Below are positions 23,712 to 32,894 of a DNA stretch of 64,000 nt, one piece after another. Numbering within the stretch: the stretch's first letter is position 1; every line of letters starts with the position of its first letter. Below the pieces are notes generated by a model. That model searched no databases. It saw only the letters and a list, made by a program, of their open reading frames with translations, and was not told the DNA's origin. Source of the stretch: Pseudopedobacter sp038243635 (lineage in GTDB: Bacteria; Bacteroidota; Bacteroidia; Sphingobacteriales; Sphingobacteriaceae). The translations under genes were made by a program, and so were the position numbers. The stretch is from the NCBI GenBank assembly GCA_038243635.1, contig JBBSQW010000018.1, forward strand, positions 1 through 64,000. Reading direction: 5' to 3'.

Positions 23712-24929
23712 CTAATTCGTTCTCCCCGGATAAACCTCCAAAGCCTTCTCTAAACAAACCATCGCTTTTCTAATAGCATCCTGATTGATTACGTAAGCTA
23801 GTCGAACTTGGTTTAACCCTTGGTCTTTACTGGCGTAGAAACCCGAAGCCGGTGCTATCATTACGGTTTCACCTTCGTAACTGAAGTCCTCTAAAATCCA
23901 TCGACAAAACTTTTCAGAATCATCAATCGGTAAGCTGGCAACCACATAAAAAGCACCGAACGGAACGGGGCAAAAAACGCCTTCCATATTGTTTAACGCT
24001 TCTACCAGAATATCTCTACGAGCGGTGTATTCTTTGTTTATTTCTTCAAAATATTCATCCGGGGTATCTAAGGCAGCTTCGCCGGCAATCTGCTCTAGCA
24101 TTCCTGCACTTAAGCGAGCCTGTGCAAACTTTAAACCTGTTGCTCTAACTTCTTTATTTTTGGTAATTAAACAACCTAATCTTGCACCACAAGCACTATA
24201 TCTTTTAGAAACGGTATCAACCACGATTACGTTTTCCTCCATTCCTTTCAGGTACATTGGCGAGATAAACTTTTTACCATCGTAACAGAAATCGCGGTAA
24301 GCTTCATCTGCTATGATAAATAAATCGTGTTTTAAGGCAATTTCTCTTAAATCCTCCATTTCCTCTTGGCTGTAAAGATAACCGGTTGGATTGTTCGGAT
24401 TACAGATCATGATTGCCTTAGTGCGATCGGTAATGTATTTTTCGAATTCCTTGATGGAAGGTAAGGCGAAGCCCGTTTCAATACTCGAGCTGATGGGTGA
24501 AACTACCACATCGGTTTGACAGGCAAACGCGTTGTAATTTGCGTAAAATGGTTCTGGAATTAACACTTCGTCGTCAATGTCAAAACAAGAACGTAAAGCA
24601 ATTAATATAGCTTCTGAACCACCTAGTGTAACAATAATATCTTCTGGGGTAATGTCGTAATTTAACTTATTGTAATAGGCCGCTAGTTTTTCTCGGTAAC
24701 TTTCTGTTCCTTCTGACGCGGTATATTCCCAAACATGAATGTCTGCATTTTTAACCGCGTCAAGCATAACTTTTGGCGTTTCAATATCCGGCTGACCGAT
24801 GTTTAAATGATATACTTTTATTCCCTGCTTTTTTGCTTTATCGGCAAACGGAGTCAACTTCCTAATTGGTGAAGCTGGCATTTGTTCTCCTTTTGATGAG
24901 ACTTTTGGCATAACCACAAAGCTAGTCAT
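23712..24929 (-). CDS. PLP-dependent aminotransferase, class I/II
   Basis: A 405-residue fold-type I aminotransferase of the aspartate-aminotransferase family. Visible landmarks are LNIGQPDIETP (N-terminal substrate loop), GSEAILIALR (cofactor phosphate region), NPNNPTGYLYS (Asn contacts PLP), IADEAYRDFCYDG, and DTVSKRYSACGARLG in which Lys forms the Schiff base with PLP and the Arg is conserved. Substrate preference cannot be settled from sequence; aspartate, other amino acids or a precursor of methionine are all possible. It appears monocistronic and leftward. Confidence 0.85.
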   Translation of the reverse strand: MTSFVVMPKVSSKGEQMPASPIRKLTPFADKAKKQGIKVYHLNIGQPDIETPKVMLDAVKNADIHVWEYTASEGTESYREKLAAYYNKLNYDITPEDIIVTLGGSEAILIALRSCFDIDDEVLIPEPFYANYNAFACQTDVVVSPISSSIETGFALPSIKEFEKYITDRTKAIMICNPNNPTGYLYSQEEMEDLREIALKHDLFIIADEAYRDFCYDGKKFISPMYLKGMEENVIVVDTVSKRYSACGARLGCLITKNKEVRATGLKFAQARLSAGMLEQIAGEAALDTPDEYFEEINKEYTARRDILVEALNNMEGVFCPVPFGAFYVVASLPIDDSEKFCRWILEDFSYEGETVMIAPASGFYASKDQGLNQVRLAYVINQDAIRKAMVCLEKALEVYPGRTN

Positions 24930-25088
24930 CTCAAAAAGAAAAGTGAAACGATTTGGTAAAAAAAAGGAAAGTAAATTTATAATTCTGTAAAATGAGTGTA
25001 AAAGTTCTATGTTATTTGGATTATCTATTTTTTAGAGCTTCAGATTAAATCTAGCCTTTTTTGGCACTATTAGTTTACCAAGTGGTTG

Positions 25089-26144
25089 TTACGTACAAGC
25101 TATTGATTTTGCTTTAACTAGAAGACGTTTTTCTATAGCAAACCAAGATATAATTCCAAGCAATATGGAAGAGCCATAAATCATAAAAAAATAACTTTTT
25201 GAAATATGCAATTGTAAAAATGTATTGATGACTAATACGTGGTAAATGTAAGTTCCATAAGATATATCAACGTTCTTTAGTAACCTAAAACTTAATCCGT
25301 TATAGCTGAATACAAACGAGAAGACAGAAAAGATAAGTAGAACTAAGTATAAAAAACTGGTATTGTTATACTGATATCTGGAAATAGAGATGTCATTAAT
25401 TACGATGAGGATTATAACTAACATTAAACCAGCTAGCCAGTAATTAGCTTTGTTTATAAACAGACGTTTAATGGAGCTAAAGTTTATCCAAAATAGAATG
25501 CCTATTCCAAAAAAATAAAAATGGTAGAAGATAGAATTGAATAGTAATTTAAAAGTAGTTGACTCTGAGTTCAGATTTTGGTTAGAGAAGTAATTAATGA
25601 GACAAGAGATTGCGACTAAATAAAGGATAACATTATTCTTAAACCGAATACTTTTTTGTTTCCATTTAAGGCACTTAGCTAAAACAAAGAAAAAGATATA
25701 AAACTGGAGTTCTACGCTGATAGTCCACAATGCCCCGTTCGGATGGTGTCCTCCAGCAAAACCTTTCATACTTTCTGGCGTGTAAAATTGAAAGATTGAA
25801 AGCTGCGTAACCAAGTATTTGAAAAAATCCGTGTTCAATTTAGCAGAACCAAAATAAAAGAGCAAGACGCAAGTTACCGCTACGTTTATGATCAATGCTG
25901 GATAGATTCTAAAGAATCGTTTCAAGGTAAAAGACCTCGAAGTTGAATGTTCTAAGGATTTAGCAATTAGAAATCCACTAATGGTGAAAAAAATAATAAC
26001 CCCAGGAAAAAGCCAGAGTGTTTTTAAGAATAATGACCCTTCACCAACTTCATAAAAATTATAAGTGTGAAGAACGAGTATTTGTAGGCAAGCAAATAAT
26101 CTTACTAGGTTGAAATTGTTCTTTTCTTTAGTAAGGTTATTCAT
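25089..26144 (-). CDS. Membrane acyltransferase, OafA/YrhL type (acyltransferase 3)
   Basis: A 351-residue integral membrane protein with about ten hydrophobic segments. The start NFNLVRLFACLQILVLHTYNF carries the conserved R and H of acyltransferase-3 proteins, followed by FFTISGFLIAKSLEHS with the family F-x-x-S-G-F. GALWTISVELQFYIFFF has the E required in this family. Such enzymes O-acetylate sugars of lipopolysaccharide or other glycans. It starts 4 nt after the purM stop on the same strand, so it is probably cotranscribed, although the functional link is not evident. Confidence 0.85.
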   Translation of the reverse strand: MNNLTKEKNNFNLVRLFACLQILVLHTYNFYEVGEGSLFLKTLWLFPGVIIFFTISGFLIAKSLEHSTSRSFTLKRFFRIYPALIINVAVTCVLLFYFGSAKLNTDFFKYLVTQLSIFQFYTPESMKGFAGGHHPNGALWTISVELQFYIFFFVLAKCLKWKQKSIRFKNNVILYLVAISCLINYFSNQNLNSESTTFKLLFNSIFYHFYFFGIGILFWINFSSIKRLFINKANYWLAGLMLVIILIVINDISISRYQYNNTSFLYLVLLIFSVFSFVFSYNGLSFRLLKNVDISYGTYIYHVLVINTFLQLHISKSYFFMIYGSSILLGIISWFAIEKRLLVKAKSIACT

Positions 26145-26147
26145 CTA

Positions 26148-27326
26148 TTACTCATAAACAAACTCGCCAAATTCACTAGTAATAGTCACTTGTTTTTTCT
26201 CCGCATTTTCAACGCGACCAACAATTTGCGCATCAATTCCGAAAGAATTTGAAATGTCAATAATGTTTTGCGCAAGACTAGCCGGAACATAAATCTCCAT
26301 TCGATGACCCATATTAAAAACCTTGTACATTTCTTTCCAATCGGTGCCAGATTGTTCCTGAATTAATTTGAAAAGTGGAGGAATTGGGAATAGATTATCT
26401 TTAATAATATGCAGGTTTTCTATGAAGTGAAGCACTTTGGTTTGTGCGCCACCACTGCAATGCACCATTCCATGAATTTGGGAACGGTGTTGATCTAATA
26501 TTTTTTTAATTACAGGAGCATAAGTACGTGTTGGCGATAAAACGAGTTTACCAGCAGTTATGCTTAAATCGTCTGAAATTTCAATTTCATCTGTCAATGT
26601 TTTTTTTCCTGAGAAAACTAAATCAAAAGGGACAGCAGGGTCAAAGCTTTCAGGAAACTTTGTAGCTATAGCTTTTTCAAAAACATCGTGACGGGCAGAC
26701 GTTAACCCGTTAGAACCCATTCCGCCGTTATATTCTTTCTCGTACGTTGCTTTTCCGCTTGACGATAAACCTACAATCACATCGCCATCTGCAATGGTAT
26801 GGTTAGATATTACGTCCTCACGTTTCATTCTACAAGTAACTGTCGAATCTACAATAATGGTACGCACAATATCCCCAACATCGGCAGTTTCGCCACCGGT
26901 AGAGTAAATATTGATGCCCATCTCACGTAAGCCAGCTAAAATTTCCTCTGTTCCGTTGATGATTTCGGCAATCACCTCGCCAGGAATTAGGTTTTTATTT
27001 CTTCCGATGGTAGATGATAATAAGATATGATCTGTTGCACCAACGCACAATAAATCATCTAAATTCATGATAATGGCATCCTGAGCAATCCCTTTCCACA
27101 CGGAAATATCGCCAGTTTCTTTCCAATAAATATAAGCTAAAGAAGACTTTGTACCTGCGCCATCTGCATGCATAATGTTGCAATACGCTTCATCATTACC
27201 TAAAATGTCAGGAATAATTTTACAGAAAGCTTGGGGGAAAATGCCCTTATCAATGTTTTTGATAGCATTGTGTACATCTTCTTTTCCGGCAGAAACGCCA
27301 CGTTGGTTATATCTATTATCACTCAT
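26148..27326 (-). CDS. purM: Phosphoribosylformylglycinamidine cyclo-ligase
   Basis: A 392-residue AIR synthetase, which closes FGAM to aminoimidazole ribotide in purine synthesis with ATP. PurM motifs are NRYNQRGVSAGKEDVHNAI, HADGAGTKSSLA, and DDLLCVGATDHILLSSTIGRN. STGGETADVGDIVRTIIVDS is the characteristic Gly-Gly-Glu-Thr loop. Length agrees with the Bacteroidota form (longer than the 345-residue E. coli enzyme). The next gene is an acyltransferase 4 nt downstream. The upstream 320 bases hold repeats only. Confidence 0.92.
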   Translation of the reverse strand: MSDNRYNQRGVSAGKEDVHNAIKNIDKGIFPQAFCKIIPDILGNDEAYCNIMHADGAGTKSSLAYIYWKETGDISVWKGIAQDAIIMNLDDLLCVGATDHILLSSTIGRNKNLIPGEVIAEIINGTEEILAGLREMGINIYSTGGETADVGDIVRTIIVDSTVTCRMKREDVISNHTIADGDVIVGLSSSGKATYEKEYNGGMGSNGLTSARHDVFEKAIATKFPESFDPAVPFDLVFSGKKTLTDEIEISDDLSITAGKLVLSPTRTYAPVIKKILDQHRSQIHGMVHCSGGAQTKVLHFIENLHIIKDNLFPIPPLFKLIQEQSGTDWKEMYKVFNMGHRMEIYVPASLAQNIIDISNSFGIDAQIVGRVENAEKKQVTITSEFGEFVYE

Positions 27327-27652
27327 GTTGCCGCAAAGATATTAAATTAGCGCAAAAGGTTTAAGGTTTGAAGTGGAAGGTTTAAGGATTGTTTAGTGTA
27401 AAATTTTACGGCTAACTTTCCATGCGCTCAATTCAAGCACCAACCAGAGTAAACTGTTAATTCGACCTTGGAATTCGCGGTACTGGTGAAGATAGTAAAA
27501 CCACTGCCTTTCTTAGCAAATTCCGCAGTCGAGAGTTTTTTTGGTTACTTTTTTTGCGGGAAAAAAGTCACTGCCATTTGCCCAGCATGAGGGCAGGAAA
27601 ACCCGAGCGTAAATGCCCAACTCGCTAAAAGGAAATCAATTTTAAAAAAGAA
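27327..27652. other. Intergenic region with interspersed repeat
   Basis: Positions 27524-27615 carry a repeat that recurs inverted at 47605-47695. It has TTTTTGGTTACTTTTTTTGC, GCCATTTGCCCAGCATGAGG and GAGCGTAAATGCC in order. No gene is seen. Confidence 0.6.
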
Positions 27653-28543
27653 TTAAAACAAAGTAGGTTCATCAGTATCCAACTTCGGAATAGCTAAATC
27701 CAGTTTGAGCGCCTTATTTAACTTCTCAATAAAATGCGCAGACAGTAGGGGAGAAGCCTTCTCTACATTTTGGTGTACAAAGAAATAAAGTTCTTGCAAG
27801 CCTTCTTTTTTCCATTTAACAATACGTTCAACCCACTCATCCAAACGAGCATAATCACTTTGATGGTTTGCGCCTACATATCTAATAAAAGCTTGTGGCG
27901 TGGTGAGTTTCATGTGTAGCATATCTCGTCGGCCGGCTGTATCCACAATAATATTTGCGATGTTGTGCTGATGAAAAAGCTCAAAAATTTGATCAGCTAC
28001 TTTTTCATCCATAAACCATTCTTCGTTCCGTAACTCAATACCTAACGGAATTGCTTTCGGAAATTCTTCTACCAAGGTTTTTAACCGGTCAAAATCTTTT
28101 GGTTTAAAATTATCATGCAGTTGCAGAAAAACCATCCCTAATTTTTCTTCAAAATTGCTGATGGCATCACAATACTGCATCAGCGGTTCCTTTACATTGT
28201 GCAGTCTTTTGAAATGACTAATGGTATTTGATATTTTTGGGAAGAACTTAAAATCAACAGGTGTTTTGTCTTTCCAAGTAATTATTTGATTTCTATCTGG
28301 GATTTTATAAAACGTTGCATTTAATTCTATGGAGTTAAACTGAGTTGCATAGTAAACAAGCTCATCTTTAGTTTTTTTTGGATAGAAGCCTTTTAAATCG
28401 GTCTTGTTCCATTTTGCACAGCCTACGTAAGCCTTAAAACTATCTTCAGGTTTACTTTCTTTTAGTATTGTTGCGGTCTCTTTTGCATCAGCCGGGAGGC
28501 TAAAATCTATTTCTGCGGGGTTTTCTACTTTTCCAAATTGCAT
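27653..28543 (-). CDS. DUF72 family protein
   Basis: A 296-residue protein of the DUF72 (YecE-like) family, predicted TIM-barrel fold. The landmarks are AYVGCAKWNKTDLKGFYPKK, then FNSIELNATFYKIP, FKFFPKISNTISHFKR and GMVFLQLHDNFKP. The central GIELRNEEWF and NIIVDTAGRRDM strands are also family-typical. Biochemical function is unknown. It is a single leftward gene, with no operon partner. Confidence 0.85.
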   Translation of the reverse strand: MQFGKVENPAEIDFSLPADAKETATILKESKPEDSFKAYVGCAKWNKTDLKGFYPKKTKDELVYYATQFNSIELNATFYKIPDRNQIITWKDKTPVDFKFFPKISNTISHFKRLHNVKEPLMQYCDAISNFEEKLGMVFLQLHDNFKPKDFDRLKTLVEEFPKAIPLGIELRNEEWFMDEKVADQIFELFHQHNIANIIVDTAGRRDMLHMKLTTPQAFIRYVGANHQSDYARLDEWVERIVKWKKEGLQELYFFVHQNVEKASPLLSAHFIEKLNKALKLDLAIPKLDTDEPTLF

Positions 28544-28661
28544 GGCCTAAAATTAATTATGATAAGCGTTAATAAAAATTTTAACGCTAGATTTTCTTCT
28601 TTGTTTTGAGAATAATCTGCAGATATTCAAAATTTAAGCCTAATTATAATATTTCAGAAGT

Positions 28662-29065
28662 ATGAATTGGAAAAGAATCAACCTTTTTGTTGGGCCATTA
28701 CTGTTTTTATTAATGATGTTTTTACCGATGGACGGTTTTGTCTGTAGAAGGGAAATCGGTATAGGCCTGTACACTTTGGGTTGCTTTTTGGTGGATTACT
28801 GAAACTGTTGAGCTTCCGGTTGCGTCCATTTTACCGATTATTATTTTCCCATTATCTGGCGGTTTAGCTGGAACAAATTACTACATCGTACGGGTACCCG
28901 CTTACCTATATTTTTATGGGTGGTTTTATTGTCGGTTTAGCTATTCAAAAGTGGAATTTGCACCAACGTATCGCCTTTAATATTATCGAGGTTGTTGGAA
29001 CCAGCGAAAAACGAATGATTTTGAGTTTTATGATTACAACCACATTTCTTAAATTGATAACGTAA
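28662..29065 (+). pseudogene. SLC13-family transporter remnant
   Basis: Reading frames shift several times, but pieces are clear: an ATG-started MNWKRINLFVGPLLFLL, then VAFWWITETVELPVASILPI and IIIFPLSGGLAGTNYY, then GGFIVGLAIQKWNLHQRIAF, ending in FMITTTFLKLIT before TAA at 29063. This is the N-terminal third of a DASS (SLC13) sodium/anion symporter. The C-terminal part is missing. It overlaps the convergent ubiquitin-like pseudogene by about 17 nt. Confidence 0.75.
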
Positions 29066-29310
29066 TTATACTTTCTTTTTAGACACTGTAATCGGCTACT
29101 GTTTTGCCGTTTTCCAGAACCTCATCGTCAAAAATTAATATTTGATTCTCTGAATCAAAACTTCCAGCATCCTCAATCTTTTGCTTGACCTTTTGTAAGC
29201 TATAGCTACTTTCTACTTGTAGTGTAATTGTTTCGCCGTCTGGAGTTTTCACGAAGATTTGGAGTGAGAAAGCTCTTTCGGATTTTATTTTTGTTAAAAA
29301 ATTGAGTCAT
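29049..29310 (-). pseudogene. Ubiquitin-like protein, broken gene
   Basis: On the minus strand LQIFVKTPDGETITLQVESS, then YSLQKVKQKIEDAGS, FDSENQILIFDDEVLENGKT and VADYSV align without gaps to ubiquitin residues 1-61 with about 29 identities by eye. An in-frame TAA (29079-29081) falls at ubiquitin Gln62; the frame continues KESIITLSI and then a second TAA (29049-29051), matching ubiquitin 63-71 and lacking the RLRGG tail. At the 5' end an ATG (29310) is one base out of frame, separated from the domain by a six-T run; removing one T gives MTQFLTKIKSERAFS plus the domain. So one frameshift and one nonsense lesion are inferred. Lys6, Lys27, Lys29 and the Ile44 patch residue are kept; Lys48 is Glu. 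No conjugation-enzyme genes are adjacent. Confidence 0.7.
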
Positions 29311-29683
29311 AATTAAGTTTTGTACGAAAGACTCTCTGTGTGTGTCACTAAAAAAACAAAAAAACTGCACTTTATCAAAAGACAGGGGTTTAAAAAATAC
29401 TAGGAACCAGGTTCAAAATTAATCTTTCATCTGGCAATGTTACTGCTCATAAATACAAATAATTATTGCAATCTAGCTTTAGACGTTGGAACGGGCGTCG
29501 AAAATATCTATTTTTTGTAGTTAAAAAAAAATAGGTAGCGATCCGTAGTAAAGAAAATAATGTTAAAACACCCACAAAATTATTGTGGATAGGAAAACAT
29601 TTATGAGGTTGAAATCGACTTAATTTAGCGTTAAATGACATTTCAAAGAGTAAGTCAGCCAAAAAAATCCGCCCTTTTTTCGT
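29311..29683. other. Gene-free stretch upstream of uvrA
   Basis: AT-rich, no credible gene. A minus-strand frame at 29447-29662 has no recognisable domains and poor codon structure. Confidence 0.4.
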
Positions 29684-29691
29684 TAATTTTG
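29684..29691 (+). promoter_or_regulatory. Putative -7 box for uvrA
   Basis: TAATTTTG fits TAnnTTTG and is 60 nt before the uvrA ATG. A GAAGGAGAAA purine stretch (29731-29740) before the start could serve as ribosome binding site. Confidence 0.45.
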
Positions 29692-29750
29692 CAAGCTTTA
29701 AAACAAAAACGTGTTTGATGTTTTAATTACAGAAGGAGAAATACAAAAAC

Positions 29751-32612
29751 ATGAGTGATAAACCAATTGATTTGGGTGAACAAAGTGAGGTTGAAGTTTA
29801 TGGTGCCCGCGTTCATAATTTAAAAAATATAGATATTTCTTTCCCTAGGAACAAGCTGGTCGTTATAACCGGTTTAAGTGGTTCGGGGAAATCTTCGTTA
29901 GCTTTCGATACTATTTATGCCGAAGGACAGCGACGTTATATGGAAACTTTTTCGGCGTACTCTCGCCAATTTATGGGCGGGATGGAGCGTCCAGATGTGG
30001 ATAAGGTTTCTGGTTTAAGTCCGGTAATTGCTATTGAGCAAAAAACTACTTCCAAAAACCCACGTTCAACAGTAGGTACAATTACAGAAATTTATGATTT
30101 TCTGAGGTTGCTTTATGCCCGTGTTGGTGATGCTTACTCGTATAACACTGGAGAGAAAATGGTGAAAATGTCTGAAGACCAGATTATGAACCAAATTTTA
30201 ACTCAGTTTGACGGTAAGCCTATCAATATCCTGGCTCCAGTTGTAAAAGGAAGAAAAGGACATTATCGCGAACTTTTTGAGCAGATACGCAAACAAGGTT
30301 ATTTAAAAGTACGTGTGGATGGAGAAATTTTAGACGTTATCCCTAAAATGCAGGTGGATAGATACAAAATCCATGATATTGAGACCGTAGTTGATCGATT
30401 GATTGTTTCTGAAAACGACAAAAAGCGTCTTTACACTTCCGTTCAAGCGGCGTTAAAGATGGCTAAAGGAATTATCAAAATATCCGATAAGGAAAACAAT
30501 AGTTATCACTTTTCAAAATATTTGATGTGCCCAACAACGGGTGTTTCTTATGACGAACCGCAACCGAATTCGTTCTCTTTTAATTCGCCTTACGGTGCAT
30601 GTCCAGAGTGTGATGGCTTAGGGTATATTTTTGATGTTGATGAAGAATCGGTGATTCCGAACAGAAAACTGAGTATTTTAAACGGCGGTTTGGCACCTTT
30701 AGGCGATTACCGCGAAACTTGGATTTTCCAGGTGATCAAAGCTTTAGGAAAAAAATACGGGTTCTCTTTGTCACAACCTATCGAAAAATTGGATCCAAAA
30801 GCCATCGATATTTTACTTCATGGCATTGAAGAATTAATTACTGTTCCGGTGGAGTATAATAAATGGAACGTCCAAAACTATCAAATTAATTTCGACGGCA
30901 TTATTAAAATGCTAGAAGAACAAAACGAAAAAAAGGCAGGCACTGGAAATCATGATTTAGAAGCTTTTAGGGTGTTGAAAAAGTGCCCACTGTGTGAAGG
31001 AGCGAGATTAAAGAAAGAGTCGCTTCACTTTAAGGTAGATGAGAAAAGCATCTTCGAGCTAGCTTCTATGGATATCAGCACTTTACAAAAGTGGTTTGAT
31101 GGTTTAGAAGATAGGTTAAGTGAACGTCAGAATGTAATTGCGAAGGAGATATTGAAGGAAATTCGTTCAAGAATTGGTTTTTTGTTGGATGTAGGCTTGG
31201 TTTATTTAACGTTGGATAGAACTGCCAGAACTTTATCTGGTGGCGAAGCACAACGGATCCGTTTGGCAACCCAAATTGGTTCGCAATTGATGAACGTGAT
31301 GTATATTTTGGATGAACCTTCTATCGGTTTGCATCAAAGAGATAACGATCGATTGATCAAAGCGCTAAAAAATCTACGTGATTTAAGCAATACCGTTCTG
31401 GTGGTTGAGCATGATAAGGATATGATTTTAGAGGCTGACTATGTGATAGATATGGGACCAGCTGCGGGAGTTAAAGGCGGACAAGTAGTTGCGCAAGGAA
31501 CAGCGGCTGAGGTATTAGCGTCAAACACTTTAACTGCTTCGTATTTAAACGGAGAGCGTGAAATTGCGATTCCAGAAAAAACAAGAGAGGGAAACGGGCA
31601 TATTTTGTCGTTAAAAAAAGCATCAGGAAATAACTTGCAAAATGTAAGTGTTGATTTTCCTTTAGGAAAGTTCATTTGCGTTACCGGAGTTTCGGGAAGC
31701 GGGAAATCAACTTTAATTGGTGAAACGCTTTATCCGGTTTTAAATAAACACTTTTTTAGAGCTAAGAAAACGCCGATGCCTTTTAAAGAGATTAAAGGCC
31801 TAGAGCATATTGATAAGGTTATAGAGATTGATCAAGCACCAATCGGGCGTACGCCACGCTCAAATCCATCTACTTATACCGGAGTTTTTTCGGATATCAG
31901 AAATTTATTTGTGGCTTTACCCGAAGCGCAGATTAGAGGTTACAAACCAGGTCGTTTCTCGTTCAACGTTAAAGGTGGACGTTGCGAAACTTGCCAAGGC
32001 GGTGGGATGAAAGTGATTGAGATGAACTTTTTACCAGATGTGCAGGTTCCTTGCGAAGCTTGTGGCGGTAAACGTTATAACCGCGAAACGCTAGAAGTAC
32101 GTTTTAGAGGGAAATCGATTTCGGATGTGTTGGATATGAGCATTGAAGATGCCTGTGATTTCTTCGAAAACATTCCGTCCATTTATCGTAAAATAAAAAC
32201 CTTGAAAGATGTTGGTTTAGGGTATATTACCTTAGGTCAGTCGTCTACAACCTTATCTGGTGGTGAAGCGCAAAGGGTAAAACTAGCTACGGAGCTTTCT
32301 AAAAAAGATACTGGAAATACTTTTTATATTTTGGATGAACCTACCACAGGTTTACACTTCGAGGATATTAATGTGTTGCTTGGTGTGTTGAATATGCTGG
32401 TTGATAAAGGCAATACTGTTTTGGTAATTGAGCATAACTTGGATGTGATTAAGGTTGCCGATTACGTAATTGACTTAGGTCCGGAGGGTGGAAATGGCGG
32501 TGGTAATATTGTTTATGCCGGCACACCAAAAGGTTTAACTAAAATTAAAGAGAGTTTTACAGGCGTTTTCTTGAAAAAGGAGATGGATAGCAGGGTGAAG
32601 GCAAAAGCCTAA
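29751..32612 (+). CDS. uvrA: UvrABC excinuclease subunit A
   Basis: A 953-residue UvrA with the normal two ABC modules. Module I has Walker A GLSGSGKSSL (about 40-49); module II has GVSGSGKSTLI. Two ABC signatures (LSGGEAQRIR and LSGGEAQRVK) and two Walker B strings (ILDEPSIGLHQRD, ILDEPTTGLHFED) are visible. Zinc modules are seen at CPECDGLGY and at CETCQGGGMKVIE...CEACGGKRYN. UvrA finds bulky DNA damage and loads UvrB. The DNA-repair genes nth and recA follow within 5 kb on the same strand. Confidence 0.97.
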   Translation: MSDKPIDLGEQSEVEVYGARVHNLKNIDISFPRNKLVVITGLSGSGKSSLAFDTIYAEGQRRYMETFSAYSRQFMGGMERPDVDKVSGLSPVIAIEQKTTSKNPRSTVGTITEIYDFLRLLYARVGDAYSYNTGEKMVKMSEDQIMNQILTQFDGKPINILAPVVKGRKGHYRELFEQIRKQGYLKVRVDGEILDVIPKMQVDRYKIHDIETVVDRLIVSENDKKRLYTSVQAALKMAKGIIKISDKENNSYHFSKYLMCPTTGVSYDEPQPNSFSFNSPYGACPECDGLGYIFDVDEESVIPNRKLSILNGGLAPLGDYRETWIFQVIKALGKKYGFSLSQPIEKLDPKAIDILLHGIEELITVPVEYNKWNVQNYQINFDGIIKMLEEQNEKKAGTGNHDLEAFRVLKKCPLCEGARLKKESLHFKVDEKSIFELASMDISTLQKWFDGLEDRLSERQNVIAKEILKEIRSRIGFLLDVGLVYLTLDRTARTLSGGEAQRIRLATQIGSQLMNVMYILDEPSIGLHQRDNDRLIKALKNLRDLSNTVLVVEHDKDMILEADYVIDMGPAAGVKGGQVVAQGTAAEVLASNTLTASYLNGEREIAIPEKTREGNGHILSLKKASGNNLQNVSVDFPLGKFICVTGVSGSGKSTLIGETLYPVLNKHFFRAKKTPMPFKEIKGLEHIDKVIEIDQAPIGRTPRSNPSTYTGVFSDIRNLFVALPEAQIRGYKPGRFSFNVKGGRCETCQGGGMKVIEMNFLPDVQVPCEACGGKRYNRETLEVRFRGKSISDVLDMSIEDACDFFENIPSIYRKIKTLKDVGLGYITLGQSSTTLSGGEAQRVKLATELSKKDTGNTFYILDEPTTGLHFEDINVLLGVLNMLVDKGNTVLVIEHNLDVIKVADYVIDLGPEGGNGGGNIVYAGTPKGLTKIKESFTGVFLKKEMDSRVKAKA

Positions 32613-32645
32613 TTGTGTTGTAAATTGAGTAATTTAGATCTGTCA

Positions 32646-32843
32646 ATGCATGATAAAAATAATAATATCGTTTCTGAACCACGGGCCGACTATGAGAAAG
32701 CGGAGATGGATTTATTGCGTAATGCGATGAAACATTCTTATACCGAACGTTTTTTGATGATGACTACCTTAATGAAAATGGATAAAATGTTTAGGCAAGC
32801 GAAAGTCACTTACAAACCTTTTATTCATTCCAAAAATAGCTGA
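32646..32843 (+). CDS. Small conserved protein downstream of uvrA
   Basis: A 65-residue protein starting at ATG 32646; a longer form from TTG at 32613 is possible but lies directly after the uvrA stop. It is helix-rich with a central ADYEKAEMDLLRNAMKHSYTERF and no membrane segment. No named family is recognised. Its tight spacing to uvrA suggests co-transcription. Confidence 0.6.
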   Translation: MHDKNNNIVSEPRADYEKAEMDLLRNAMKHSYTERFLMMTTLMKMDKMFRQAKVTYKPFIHSKNS

Positions 32844-32894
32844 TGGATATTTTTGATGAAACTTTCGTGAATTTGAAACACTGATTTTGATATT

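Noticed and set aside
25089..26144. O-antigen cluster around the acyltransferase
   Set aside because: No glycosyltransferases or other polysaccharide genes flank it; next to purM only.
29447..29662. Minus-strand frame upstream of uvrA
   Set aside because: Low-complexity translation with no family likeness and no conserved context.
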